Shown: piece after piece, positions 44,148 to 56,570 of the stretch | Numbering within the stretch: the first letter of the stretch is position 1 | Layout: each line of letters begins with the position of its first letter | Origin: Allium sativum | Lineage: Eukaryota > Streptophyta > Magnoliopsida > Asparagales > Amaryllidaceae | NCBI GenBank assembly: GCA_030737875.1 | Contig: CM060912.1 | Location: 210,875,231 to 210,939,230 of the forward strand | Length of the DNA: 64,000 nucleotides | Direction of reading: 5' to 3' | Program-made: the position numbers and the translations under genes | The notes under the pieces: model-generated | Told to the model about the DNA's origin: nothing | Database searches by the model: none | What the model saw: the letters and a program-made list of their open reading frames with translations, nothing else

Positions 44148-44428
44148 TGGGGTAGCTAGGGTGGAATTTTCCCACCTGCGCCCAATGGCCCCAATTTCGA
44201 AATTTGAACCTGGATTTTAAATCTGTTTTGAACTTTGAATTTTCAGAAAACTTCTTCGGGCCTTAACCGGGTCATACGGACTCCGGTTTTCGAAAACTCG
44301 AACTCTATTTCGCGTATTTTTCCGAGACGAATGCAATGGCATAGCCCGTTTCCCTTGATTCAGATTTATAAATTAAATTCTGCCTCGATTTATGATATAA
44401 CAGGTTATCAAAAATACGGGTTGTTACA

Positions 44429-45242
44429 TTCTCCCCTCCTTAAAGGATTTCGTCCTCGAAATCTTCAAGTTAGGAAGAACGCATCCTACCATCCATCATC
44501 CATCTACTCAAATCATCATTCACGAGCAATCATTGTCCTTAAAGATTCTAATGCGGTATGAACATATGCAAAAGGTGTGTGTATATGTTCTTATCTAATG
44601 CAAAGATCCTCAATGCAAAGCATGTTAGTGAAATGAATCCATTATGTATGCAAAAAGTCCTAATCATATAATACTATATGTGTGCACAAACATTCGTCCA
44701 TATGCAACATCCATGTGCTGAATTAACCATCTTGCAACCATAAGAATTGAAAATGTACACACGTCCATATGCAATATGAGAGTGTATTTCAAGCCGATCT
44801 AGTGTCTAGTGTGTGTTTATGCATCCACGAGCAACCACTAGCAACCACTTGCATCCACTTGCAACCATCAAACATAACATGTCTCAAACACATGTTTACA
44901 TCCATAGGATTCCTATCTCAACAAGATACAGTCGAGTGATGGAAGCGAGTGTAGATAAAACAAAAACTTGGTACATATACTTACAGACTACTAGTACAGA
45001 TCAGATTTCCCCAAATGATTCTTAGGAAACTAAGCATGGTAGAAACCCTCAAACCCCAATTTATCACAAACAGATGAGTTATAACTCTCAGGGAGTTTGA
45101 GACTATTACCAGATCAGAAGCAAGACTAGCATTAAAGTACCGAGTTTCCATTACAGAATCAAAATACCAGAAAAAGAGTTTCAAACTGAAATTCAGACAA
45201 GGAAAATTAAACATCCTACAGACAAATTATTCTAGCCCTAAT
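44429..45242 (-). other. element D 3' internal region, non-coding, with polypurine tract
   Basis: This is where pol would be in a complete Tekay element, but no reverse transcriptase or integrase remnant is visible. On the minus strand it ends CTTTAAGGAGGGGAGAA directly before the 3' LTR. Confidence 0.8.
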
Positions 45243-46211
45243 CTATTCACTCACCATGCGAGTATTCACCGTTCCTTCCGATGTAGTCCCTTTCTTCTTC
45301 GGGCAGTCCCTAGTGAAGTGTCCCATCTCTCCACAGTTAAAGCAAGTGCCCTTCCTCTTTCTGCAATCCTTGTTTATATGAGTTGATCTTCCACAAGTAA
45401 AGCACTTCTTTTCCTTCTTATCTTCAGACTTCTCCTCCTTCTTTTGCATTTCCTTTTTGGGCCCCGTTTTCTTGTTTTGAGACTCATTCACCTTGACCTC
45501 CTTCTTTGCACTCTTGTTCTCTTCATTGAGTAGGGCCATATCTACCAAACTCTCAAACGTGGCCCCCATGGGCACATGAGACATAGCTAACTCCTGTAAC
45601 GGCTCATTCAATCCTCTAGCAAAACGAAGAGCCTTCTTCTGAGTAGTACTCACCATATCCAAGTCAAAACGAGCTAACTGATTGAACTTGTTCACATATT
45701 CTTTGACAGACATGTCTCCTTGCTTCAAAGCAATAAACCTCTCCATTTGCAAATTCTCTTCAGCAGAAGACAGAAACTTAAGCCCGAATCTTGTCCTGAA
45801 ATCGGCCCAAGTCTCAACGGGCCTAGTCGCGGTGGTGATCTCCCACCAATAAGCGGCTTCATCCTTCATAAGCCAAACCGCAAACAAGATCTTTCTCTGA
45901 TCATCTAATCCAAAGATAGCGAATAAATCCTCGGTCTCTTTCAACCAATTCCGGGCCTCCACAAAAGTCTCGGTACCTAGAAAGTTCTTGCCACCCATTG
46001 CTTTGAAGTCCTTGCAAATCTTCGTGAACTCTACTGGAGGATGCTGAGGGGGAGGAGGAGGAGGAACCTCAGCGACAGGAGGAGGAGGAACATTAACCAC
46101 CGGAGGAGGAGTAACATTTGCGGGGCCGGCTTCGGTCGCCCTAGCCTCCATAAGTCTCCTATACCAAACAGGAACTTGCACTCCCTCTGGGATAACAAAG
46201 TTATCTGTCAT
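45243..46211 (-). CDS. gag: gag of element D
   Basis: 322 residues, MTDNFVIPEG to MVSE, ATG about 200 bp after the 5' LTR. A proline-rich stretch lies near residues 35-60. A retrotransposon gag domain follows (about 70-230; AYWWEITTATRPVETWADF and RFIALKQGDMSVKEYVNKF are typical), then a Lys/Glu-rich linker and two C-x2-C-x4-H-x4-C zinc knuckles at residues 270-283 and 290-303. The frame stops 19 residues after the second knuckle, with no protease or polymerase beyond. The ORF is intact, so D may supply its own coat and borrow enzymes (inference). Confidence 0.93.
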   Translation of the reverse strand: MTDNFVIPEGVQVPVWYRRLMEARATEAGPANVTPPPVVNVPPPPVAEVPPPPPPQHPPVEFTKICKDFKAMGGKNFLGTETFVEARNWLKETEDLFAIFGLDDQRKILFAVWLMKDEAAYWWEITTATRPVETWADFRTRFGLKFLSSAEENLQMERFIALKQGDMSVKEYVNKFNQLARFDLDMVSTTQKKALRFARGLNEPLQELAMSHVPMGATFESLVDMALLNEENKSAKKEVKVNESQNKKTGPKKEMQKKEEKSEDKKEKKCFTCGRSTHINKDCRKRKGTCFNCGEMGHFTRDCPKKKGTTSEGTVNTRMVSE

Positions 46212-46406
46212 ACTGAAACGAAGGAAAAGATAGATTCAGAACGAGGGAACTAAGAATAGATAGCTAAGGATTCTGCTAATGGCTTTTTGGGGAATAGCCT
46301 TTAAAATAAACTAGACTTTTCTTTGGAAAATACTTTATACTTGGTTTTGAAAATAGTTTTCCAAAAGTTTTCTAAAAACCTTTTTGTTCCTTCTCGTAAA
46401 CCATAT

Positions 46407-46420
46407 GCTCTGATACCAAA
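46407..46420 (-). other. primer binding site of element D
   Basis: On the minus strand TTTGGTATCAGAGC follows the 5' LTR end GGTGTTACA; it matches initiator-Met tRNA, as in element A. Confidence 0.9.
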
Positions 46421-49400
46421 TGTAACACCCCACCTCCGCCAGGGTAGCTCTTGCAAGCACTCTGACTTTGGAGGGGCGTTTGTACCGGGTAAACATGCAT
46501 AATGATATATCAAGGCAGAACAAGAACATATGTATATATATGTAAACAGAGTAAATAAGATAAGTAAAACAGCGGAAGATTTCAAACTATTACAAAACAA
46601 GTCTGGTACAACATAATGTCAACTTTCCAAATACACAAGTCTAGATAAAAACAACATCACCGAAAAACTGAAATACATAAGTACTATCCCCAAAATAAGT
46701 GATAACCATAGCTAGCTTCATGTCAAGACCGTACATGAGCTAAAATCCCACAAGCAAGCGATCAGAAAGCCAAGCTAAGCTCCAATATTCCCACCCTGAG
46801 AACCTAGGGGGGAAACGGAAGAAAAGAGGCGAAAGAAAATAGGTCAGTCAAAAAGACTAAGTAAACCCTACTACAATCAATGTAAACTGATAAAGTTAAT
46901 TGGCATGAGAAGCAGGGATGAACATAAGGATAACAACATACTAGCATGATGATTAACTAACAAGGTAGATAAAGGTGTCATCGCATAATCAGGTTTTAGG
47001 TTTTTCACCACAGGTGTACCAGCATTCTAACACGTCATGTATAAACAAGAATTTATCCCTTGGCCTAAACTTGGCCCAGTATCAGGTGTTTGACTTAAAT
47101 CAAGATCCAACTTCTTGGTGACAATTCTAGTATAACAGGATTAGGTGTTACCCCAATGTTTATATCGAAACAGGACGGAACAGAATGGTCCATACAGAGA
47201 TAGAGTTTGGGAAAAATGGGCTTTTACCACCCTAACAGACGGTACCACGCAGAAACAGACGGGTGTTACCACCCAACAAAATAGACGGTACCAACAGAGT
47301 CAGACAGAGCTAAGTGTACCCGAAATCCTACCCAAGCGATCGGCTCCCTAATACATAAATACCCTGTGTCGGCCCCACGATAGGGTGTATCACTCCCTAA
47401 AGTGGTAACCAATTGGCACAGGCATATTTACAGATGTCACGGCGTCTTACATCCTCAGAGGCAGACCGGGATCCATGCACGCACATGACCCGGTTGGAAC
47501 GCACCATCAACACCCATCACCATTATCAGAATGAACCACTTATAATTAGTTCAGTAAGCGTGCCCGGACCCTACCTACAGTTGGGTCAAAGTTTTGATAC
47601 CAGAAAGGGTTACTGACTAATATGGGTCCCAAACAACAAATGACACAAGTATTCCCCCTTGTGTCCCCAGACTATCAGATTCAGATTAACTTATTAACAG
47701 AGTTCAGATATACAAAGTTCAGACAATCAGTTTTCAGACTAACGGATCAGATAACAGATTTACAAACTTGCCTAACTTGGTGTGGGTCCTACAGATCTGC
47801 AAAACAGGTTCATTTAATTTATCAAGCAAGTTAGTTTATCCAGACCAGGTATCAAATCGGTTCTCAGCCTTATCAAATTACTGAGTTGGATTGGTTAAGT
47901 ATAGTTCAACTTAACCCTGTTAAATTATCGAGTTCAGATTGGTTAAGTGTAGATTAACTTAATCCTAACCACTAGTCGTCTTTTACGGTTAAGTGTCCTT
48001 AAGAAATCAAGCCCGGTTTCACTTAACCTACCCATTCATATAAATTGGTTAAGTGTCATAAATCAAATTTACTTAACCTTATCATGTAGCATTAATTAAT
48101 TTAATGCACCTTAACCTCTCACATTAGACCTCGTTGTGGTTACTAGTTAAGCCGGGCGGGTCCGGGTAGCTTTACACCACAACCTAGTCTAACCTCGGGT
48201 TCAAGCACAACTTGACCAACTTCTCACATTGGGTCCTATTGTTTGTAGCCACTAGTTAAGCCGGTTGGTTCCGGGTAGATTTATGCTCCAAACTCAACCC
48301 AACCTCGAGTTGGTCACACTTATATTTTCTAAGTGTCATGTCCATTATGTTTCCAAAACATATTACACGTTTTTTTTCAAGAATTTGGGTAGACCTAACT
48401 TAATAGGTAAATTCCCAATGGGTAGACCTAACTTAATAGGTAAATTCCCAATCTTATGTTTTTATGTCCTTTAAGTTTACCCAACCCCAAACGCAATCCT
48501 ATCGCTTACATATCGCAATAGCGCATAAAGGATAGAAAGAGGGAACTTGGCATAATCATGACATAAAGGTGTTGAAGCCACAAGTTTAACATGGTGGCAT
48601 ATGAAATGTACATATGTTCATATACTTGCATATTACATTTTAGGCCTCAAAAGCATGCATAAAACCAAACTTAGCATATTGGTGATACATGGTGATAAAT
48701 GACATGTAGAAATGGCCATAAGTTCGCATTTAGCCTCACATGCAAGTTATCATAAGAGATATGATAACTTACATGTTGCCAAAATGCAACCTTTAGCATA
48801 AAGCTTGAAGCTTTAGGCTCATCAAACCAAGATAAGCTTGCATAACATGATAACATGAGTAAGATGATCAACCCAAACTTGCATACATAACATGGCAACT
48901 TGCATATCTTAACATAGCAAACTTGCATAACATAACATGGCAACTTGCATATCATAACATAGCAAACTTGCATACATAACATGATAGACTTGCATAACAT
49001 AACATGGCAACTTTCAAATCATAACATGATAAACTTGCATATCATAACATATCAAACTTGCATAACATGACACAATAAACTTGCATATCATGGCAAACTT
49101 GCATATCATAATGATCAACCAAACTTGCATCATTCATTAACTTTAAAGTTTAAATATGAAAGTAGAAAAGGGCTTACAATGCTTATGAAGACACAAAAAT
49201 ATGACAAAGCCCTTATGCAATCAAATAGACCCAAAATGCAAGCTCTTAATAGAAAAACCCTTGAGCCAAAATGATCAAAACCCTTGCTTTATGATGTAAA
49301 TATGGAAACTTGACTTGAATGCAAGCTAATGATGCTCATACAAGCTTGAAAACACTTGTATGCATTGAAAATCTCTCATAGAAATAACTTAGGAATTTTA

Positions 49401-49993
49401 TGAAGAGAGTGGAGGCCATGAGAGGAATGATTTTGTCATAGTTTAGTTACTTGAATGAATAATGATGATTTAGGGTTAGGTTAGGGGCTTATTTATAGGA
49501 TTAGGATGTGTTTTAGACCCTTAGATTAACCCTAGGTTAAATTAGGACCATCAGATCTCGGAAGCTTCCAGAAAACAGCCCCAAAACACAGCCAACCTCA
49601 AAAATGGTGCATCAGGCCTAACTGGCCGAGCACCCCCTGTCGACACCCAAGTCGATAGGGCTGTCGACTTGGTCCTAGCCAAGTCGACTGCCCAGTCGAC
49701 AGGCCTGTCGACTGGGGTAGCTAGGCGGGAATTTTCCCACCTGCGCCCAATGGCCCCAATTTCGAAATTTGAACCAGAATTTTAAATCTGTTTTGGACTT
49801 TGAATTTTCAGAAAACTTCTTCGGGCCTTAACCGGGTCATACGGACTCTGATTTTCGAAAACTCGAACTCTGTTTCGCGTATTTTTCCGAGACGAACGCA
49901 ATGGCATAGCCCGTTTCCCTTGATTCACATTTATAAATTAAATTCTGCCTCGATTTACGATATAACAGGTTATCAAAAATACGGGTTGTTACC
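46421..49993 (-). repeat. element D 5' LTR (3573 bp)
   Basis: Near-identical to the 3' copy, with few substitutions and small indels. The TATA box is at 49490..49497. An E2F-like palindrome, GGCGGGAATTTTCCCACC with one arm mutated, is at 49724..49741. No gene inside. Confidence 0.93.
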
Positions 49994-49998
49994 CTAGA
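49994..49998. other. target-site duplication CTAGA, right copy (element D)
   Basis: This matches 40861..40865 and is followed by GCAGTAGAATAAAATTG, which continues the C internal region as in E. Confidence 0.9.
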
Positions 49999-50345
49999 GC
50001 AGTAGAATAAAATTGTTTGCCCGACAATAGGTACATGTTTACCATAATTTACTGTTTTCTTTGGGTGATGATGATTTTATGAGCCGATTGGCTTTTTCAT
50101 TTTCTTTTTGAGATCAGAGGGCCTGTATGGCAATTTCGCGATTTTCCCGGTGTAGGGGAGGTTATGGCGAAATTTTTCGAAAATTTAGGGTGTTAGCCAA
50201 ATTTTTGAAAAATTTGAAAAGTTCTTAGAAGCTGAAAAGTTGATGAACTTAAGCCGTAATGAAAATAATGGAAGTTGAGTTGATTTGTGAAACAACTTTC
50301 GGCTTCCTTCCTTTTCGGAGACGAAAAGTTTTAAGTGGGGGAGAT
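49999..50345 (+). other. element C internal region, right part, with polypurine tract
   Basis: Non-coding. The purine tract AAGTGGGGGAGAT ends directly before the 3' LTR at 50346. A stretch around 50080..50125 is conserved in E (28515..28560, minus strand), but the final 220 bases are missing there. Confidence 0.8.
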
Positions 50346-53300
50346 TGTAATAACCCGAAAATCCGAGCCAATTTAAAATTTTTATTTTGGCAAATTTAGT
50401 GAATTTTGATTATTTAAAATGAATTATTTTAAATAATATCGACGAGAAATTTATTTTGAATAGAATTCGAATGTATATATTTATATAGATCGTCGTTAGA
50501 ATATAAAATATTTACTTATAATTATAAAAAGGAATTGAAAATGGCGCGGTAGTTCGATAATTCGATTTCAAAATTCAAATGAATGTACCGGGTGCAAAAT
50601 AAACTGGATTTTAGCGAAACCAAAAATATTAGAATCTAATTGAGAATATCTTTCCAACGAATTCGGAAAATCGAAGTTTCATAGCGGGAATCGAAAGATA
50701 TGTCCAGTTGAAAATTCTGAATAGTCGCTATGGAATTCAGGCCCTTAAAAATGGGAATTTTGCAAACGACCTCGGATTTCGATGAAACCACTTTTGTTGG
50801 ATCCGTGATATCAAGTTATTGCTAGATTCCAATTTTCATAATTTTTCGAATCAATATGTGAGCGTGGCAAAGGAAACGCGTTTGACCAGTTTCAGTTGAT
50901 TTTAATCGACTGGAAAATGGCCACTTTTCAAACGGTCACAGAATTCGACGAAACTAGTTTTGTTAGGATCGTATCGTCAATACGAAGCTAGAAAATATTT
51001 TTCTGGAATTTTTCAAGTCAGTATGTGGGCCCAGTAAATTAAAATGTACGTTTAAAATTCAATATAATGATTTAAATGTAAATGTGACGAAAACTGATCG
51101 AAACGATCGAATCGGCCTACGATACATATCCCATTGTGTTCGGAATGGGGGTAAAACGCTATGGATGACGGTCGGTGGGTTTGAAATTGAGTCCAAATTA
51201 AAAAGTCAACTTTTTGAATTTGAAAATAAATAAAATATTAATATAAATTATATAATACCCCTTCTGTTTTCCCTTAACCCCCTCCTTTTTATTTCTCGCT
51301 CAAGAAAAAAACCCTGATCCACTTTGCTTCAAATCGATGTCGGCCCTCTTCCACGTCGTCGCCTCCTTCCAGGGCCACCGCCGGTCGTCGCCCTCCCCAC
51401 CTACCTCCGGCGCATCCCCTTCCCCCTTCTCCCCCTCTCTCCTCCCTCTCAGGTGCGAGTTCGAACCCCAAGACCCCCCAAACCCGAAGACAGCAGGGCC
51501 ACCGCGCCACCAAGAGGCTGCCGCCGACCCCCCCCCTGAACCCCCTCCACCGCGCGAACTTCAACAGCGCCCCTCCCCTTTTTCCTTGACCACTGTAAGC
51601 TCTATTTTGCTTTATTTATTATTCTTCTTTCTTTATATAATATGAATAAGTTTTAAAATGAAATATAAAAATCAGTTTTATATGTAGTATGACATTAATA
51701 GGTCAAAAATATAATTTTTAATTATGTAGGAGGTTAAAAATATATTTTTTAATTTATAGAAGATGTAAAAATATAATTTTTATGTTAGTAAAGAAGTAAA
51801 AATATGATTTTTATATTGTAGAAAAGTTGGAAAAATAATTTTTATTTAGGTATGATGATAAAAATTTGATCTTTATATAGTAGTGAGAATAAAAATATGA
51901 TTTTTATATAATAGAGAATATAAAAATATTATTTTTATATATGTAGCGAAATAAAAATCTGATTTTTATTATATCTATGTTGAAATAAGAATGTGATTTT
52001 CTATAACGATGAAATAAAAATTCGATTTTTATATATGTAGTAAGATAAAAATTCAATCTTTATATAAGAAGTATAAATATAAAAATATAATTTTTATATA
52101 AGAAGAAGTGTTGTAAAAATATATAAAGTAGGAATAAAAATATGATTTTTATTTATTGAAATGAAATGATAAAAATATAATTTTTATTATAAACAGCGGG
52201 ACAAGGACTGCATAGGAATTTCAAAGGAATCCAGACGGTTCAGCAGTTCAAAAGCAAAGCACGGCGGAGTGGAACCCTCTGTGAGAACTTCTCACTTTTA
52301 CTTTTTTTTCTAGTTAAAATATATACTAGGATGCCGACGGTGTTTAGTAGCACCCGACACTCGTCGTCCACAGACCATGGACGGCTTGTATGCTTGGTTG
52401 TTTGATTTTGATGTGTAGTTGATGGTGTGATGTGATGTGAAATGAAATAAAATATTTATACAGTTAAAAATATTTTATAGTTAAAAATAGAATTTTTAAC
52501 GTGTATATGAAATGAAATAAATAGTAATAAACAAATCGGTGATTTGTTTATATACACTAATTTGACTGATATTGATTGGGACGATAAATTTTACACATCG
52601 CCCAACTGCACAAGTAAAATCTGTGTTTGATTGTTTGAAACCCCACACGGGTATTGGGGTGATATATGACATACACTAATCCCAATAATTAGTTGTATGT
52701 CGATCGATTGATTGACAGACTGTTATAAGCGTTGAATATTTATATTTGATGCTTATACAGTGTAGAATGCACTTTGGATGATGGTTGATTATTCATCGTT
52801 GTTATTGTATACATGTGTTGTAGAAAATCCATATAATTAACATTATATGGTAATTGATTGGGCCTCATTCCAGTTTTGAAAAAGAAATATTTGAAATAGA
52901 AATATTTGAAATAGAATATTTGAAAATAGAAACATATGAAGCCGTGTTGATTAGATTGACGCCATTTTGACGCGAACGATATTTATATCGATTTTATTCA
53001 TTTTTCAATGAATACTGAAAGTGATTTTGAAAATCGGATTAAATTGAAAATAATTGAAATTCGAATTAAACTGAATAGAATTGAAATTCGAATTAGATTG
53101 AAATAGAATTGAAATCGTTTTGAATTGAATTTAAAACGTATTGAAATTGAACTGAAAATCAATTTGAAATGAAATCAATTTGAAATGAATTTAAAACGAA
53201 TTTATAAGGAAAAATTCAATTTTGATTTGAATTTGAAATGAAGTTGAAATCGTTTTGAAAATGAATTTAAAACGATTTACAAAATACGTTTTAAAAGAAA

Positions 53301-56300
53301 ATCGATGAAGTATATGTTATATATATTATATATATAATATAATGGCCTGAATAGAACGCGCCGCGCCGCGGCAGTTCGTGAATTTCGACCATTGACTTCG
53401 AATGGATATTACGGGAGATCCGACCGTCGGATTCTCCTAAAACCGGAACCGTTGGGTTCGTATCGAAAAGAGCTTTCTAACGAATATTAGAAATTTGAAA
53501 TCTAACGGTTGGATTTGGAATTATGTCCAAAACAAATTTGGAAAAGGTCGCTGTAAGTGCAGTTCGATGGCCGTTGATGGAAATCGACTGTACGGGCCTT
53601 GATAAAATTATTAAAAATAGTAATAATTTGTATAAAATCATAAGAAATGATTTGGGAAGAATTGGGACGAAAAACTCCATATTTGAAAAGATAAAAATAG
53701 ATTTTTATCGAAATGAACTAGTTTTGAACTAGAATTATAATTCTATTTATTTTTAAATAAATAAATTGGATTTGAAATGGTTTTGAAAATAACCAAGATT
53801 CCCAATAATTGAATTGGAAGGGATTTGAATCGAAATTGTCTTTGGGATATTTCGATGTTGGATTTCGTGATGATACATGTATTGTTATGGGAATTTGAAA
53901 GATATATTTATATCGTTATTTCCAATATGATATTTGTTGGTCGTAGAATTTGATATTGAATATAAGCTGATATATTTTCTATTCAGAGCCTTGTATTTAA
54001 TATCAAATGTGATTTGGGTTTGTCGTGGATGGTGTCTTTATTAACACTGTTCTTAAACCCAGTTGAGAAAAAGATTAAATCTTTTTATTTAGATTTAATG
54101 AAGTGTACCAATTCAATAATATTTAATTGGAATTGAATTGGTATTGATTTTTGGGTTTATCGTGAACAGTGTTTTTAATAACACTTGTTCTTTAACCCGA
54201 TAATTAATGGAATATGATTTTGGGTTGTCGTGAACGGTATCTTCAATAATACTATTCTTAGACCCAACTGAGTTAAGAAAATCAGAAACTAACTGGAGAT
54301 TAGTTAAGTTGAATGGTTTCTGGGGTATTGATCTGATGTTGGTTTCGGCCTTCGGGGTTAATACTTAGGGAATTGCTCACTTGCTAATTTACGGTTAGGG
54401 ACTGATTGAAATGTGATGTGATTTTGGGGTTTATCATGAACCGTGTTTTAAATGACACTGATTCTTTAACCCAGTTAAAGATTAAAACTAAGTGGAGTTT
54501 TAATGAATCTTTAATTAGGTTGAAAAGATCGAGAATGGAGTATCACCAGTTTTACTCCAGGCAGTAGTTAAATCTTTAATTAGATTTGAACGTGAAATGG
54601 TAATTGAATTTACCGATAACACCGTGGTGTTAGATATGAAGTATTACCAGTTTTACTTCATGGGATGAATAGGTTGGGATTGGGAAATTAAAACAAATGA
54701 TTACTTCAGTAAGGTTCGTTAATCCCGACTAGTTTGGATAAACCAAAATTTGGTTTGAATTGATTTTCAAAGGATGATTAAAGAATAAATTTAAAAGAAT
54801 TTATCTTTGATAAAATTAATGGGAACCTTTCCCTAAGAATGTGAAATTTAGAAACTAACTGTCGGTTAGCTAAGCAGAATGGTTTTCTGGATATTGATCT
54901 GATGTTGGTTTCGGCCTTCGGGGTTAATATTTGGGGAATTATTCTCTTGTTAATTTACGGTTAGTGACTGATGAATTGGAATGAGGCGTATGTTGTGTTT
55001 GTGTAACACGTATTTATTATATACGCGAGTTATTCAGAAAGACCGGGTTTATCCCATTCTGAATAACTGATACGACGATAAGTCGAAGATGAAGACGATG
55101 GTAGAAGACCGGAGGTCTTCACGTCGTTTGGATAATTACTGATGATCTTGATTGGGCCGTACACCCAAGAGGAGGGAATCAGTTAGTGATCATCCAGACG
55201 TACTTGGAGATCGATGGATATGCGGGGTACTAGGTGCCTCCGGTTTCGTTCAGACCCAGAACGGACTTGTAAATGGATTGTGTGTCTGACATCGGATATC
55301 ATTCTGTGTGACTGATATCGGTTGGATAGAGTCGTTTGCCTGTGTGGCATGCTAAGATGCAAATGATCAAGGCTTCTGTTGAAAAGCAGAGTCTTGTGGT
55401 TGATGATCAAAGCACGGCCTTTGTGGCTTAGCTTTGTGTAACGTTTACTTCGCAAGTTTCACACCCGGTATGAACCAAAAACGGGAGACGGACCTCAGGG
55501 AGGACATGCGTTTCTTTCTAGTTAGAAGTGGCGTCAGTGGTTTTACATGCCCTGACGAGTTTGACTTATGTGGTTGTTGCTGTTGCGAGGCGCCTCGGTT
55601 AGATCGGACGATCCGGGTCCGATGGAGTCATTCGTTGGCTCATTTACGCCCCATAGGGCGGGGAAACGCAGTGTTCAGGAATTTTAATCCACATCGGTGG
55701 ACCGACCCTGTCGCTCCAAAGGCTTGACTGAGTACTTGCCTGAGACATGGGCTAGATGGTCTCGAATTCAGTAGACGACGAACCCTTGCCTCGGTTCATA
55801 GAAGGAAACCCAACTTCCAAATACGTGACATTTGCGGTTTTATTTGTAGAACCTGGTTTGGCGACATAGTGGGATGGGGCACTTATGCCGTCTATGATTG
55901 ATACTTATGATTTGAAGTTGTTTTATACACTATGCACTTATTATGGTATCAAATGATTTGTTTTAAACGTATCAAGCATTCTTGGCTATTATAAGGTAAA
56001 AACCGTATCCTCCGGCTTGCGTTGCATTGTGTGATGGGACCTGGGTCTTATAATAGCTTCATTGTTCTTTATTTAGCATTGCGTTGTTGTTTTATGCACT
56101 GGTATTCTTGGGAGGAAACCCGTTCCGTGTTATACGGCGTGGTCCTTTGATTTACCTAACTTTAAAAATAAAGATTAATAACTGTTTTAGTTCTCACACC
56201 AGTCACATGACTGACCTGGAGTTTATTGTTTTAACCTAAACTCTGGGTGCCCTTATTTTGACACGGGCAGCTAGTAGTTTTGGTTTTGCAGATTTATATT

Positions 56301-56565
56301 CACAGGATCCTGGTTTACAGCTGGAATGATATCCGGAAAGCTTTGTATCCGTATATCTCTTCTAGTTGTGTATTGTATTATTTTCCGCTGCTATGTAATG
56401 TATTGTAATCTCTGACATTTATCGAATGTAATATTCATTTATAATCTGTATATTCTGATGGAATTGTTGTAATATACAATGAAATGTTCTCCCGTCTGCG
56501 CTCTTTTGTGGCTTGTTCTCGAAGTATCCGCACTTTCCTTCACGGGGAAGTTATGGGTCCTTACA
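50346..56565 (+). repeat. element C 3' LTR (6220 bp)
   Basis: Colinear with the 5' LTR: TATA box at 51249..51256, GC-rich leader about 51303..51594 ending in GTAAGC, palindrome array 51660..52195, small ORF 53523..53732, end GGGTCCTTACA. No protein gene is established. Confidence 0.92.
53523..53732 (+). CDS. small conserved ORF in the C 3' LTR
   Basis: 69 codons starting MSKTNLEK, the counterpart of 37136..37345 with five amino-acid changes (S4T, I9V, G16W, N27D, M49T). No known family. Confidence 0.25.
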   Translation: MSKTNLEKVAVSAVRWPLMEIDCTGLDKIIKNSNNLYKIIRNDLGRIGTKNSIFEKIKIDFYRNELVLN

Positions 56566-56570
56566 AGACC
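56566..56570. other. target-site duplication AGACC, right copy (element C)
   Basis: This matches 33978..33982. Confidence 0.93.

Larger units (their letters stand above)
40866..44428 (-). repeat. element D 3' LTR (3563 bp)
   Basis: Near-identical to 46421..49993. On the minus strand it contains the TATA box (43925..43932), GTCGAC cluster (44074..44147), a decayed E2F-like palindrome (about 44159..44176) and ACTTGCATAACAT repeats. No gene; short frames recur in both LTRs because they are copies. Confidence 0.93.
40866..49993 (-). mobile_element. element D: gag-only Tekay/Del-like retrotransposon
   Basis: Minus-strand element of 9128 bp. LTRs are 46421..49993 (5') and 40866..44428 (3'). The initiator-Met primer site is at 46407..46420 and the purine tract at 44429..44445, preceded (minus strand) by GAGGACGAAATCC. 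The 2.0-kb internal region has gag but no pol. The LTRs are related to those of A: same TATA core, GTCGAC cluster and LTR ends. Its two outermost ends have changed (TA for TG at 40866, CC for CA at 49993) while the inner ends are intact. Confidence 0.93.
33983..56565 (+). mobile_element. element C: large non-coding LTR derivative (LARD-like), interrupted by element D
   Basis: Its LTRs are 6204 bp (33983..40186) and 6220 bp (50346..56565), with TGTAATAACCC and GGGTCCTTACA ends and AGACC target duplications. Without D the internal DNA is only about 1.0 kb (40187..40865 and 49999..50345). It holds a primer site and a purine tract but no gag or pol. This fits the LARD class of non-autonomous elements, but with LTRs about six times longer than the internal region. 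Mobilising partner unknown. Confidence 0.92.
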
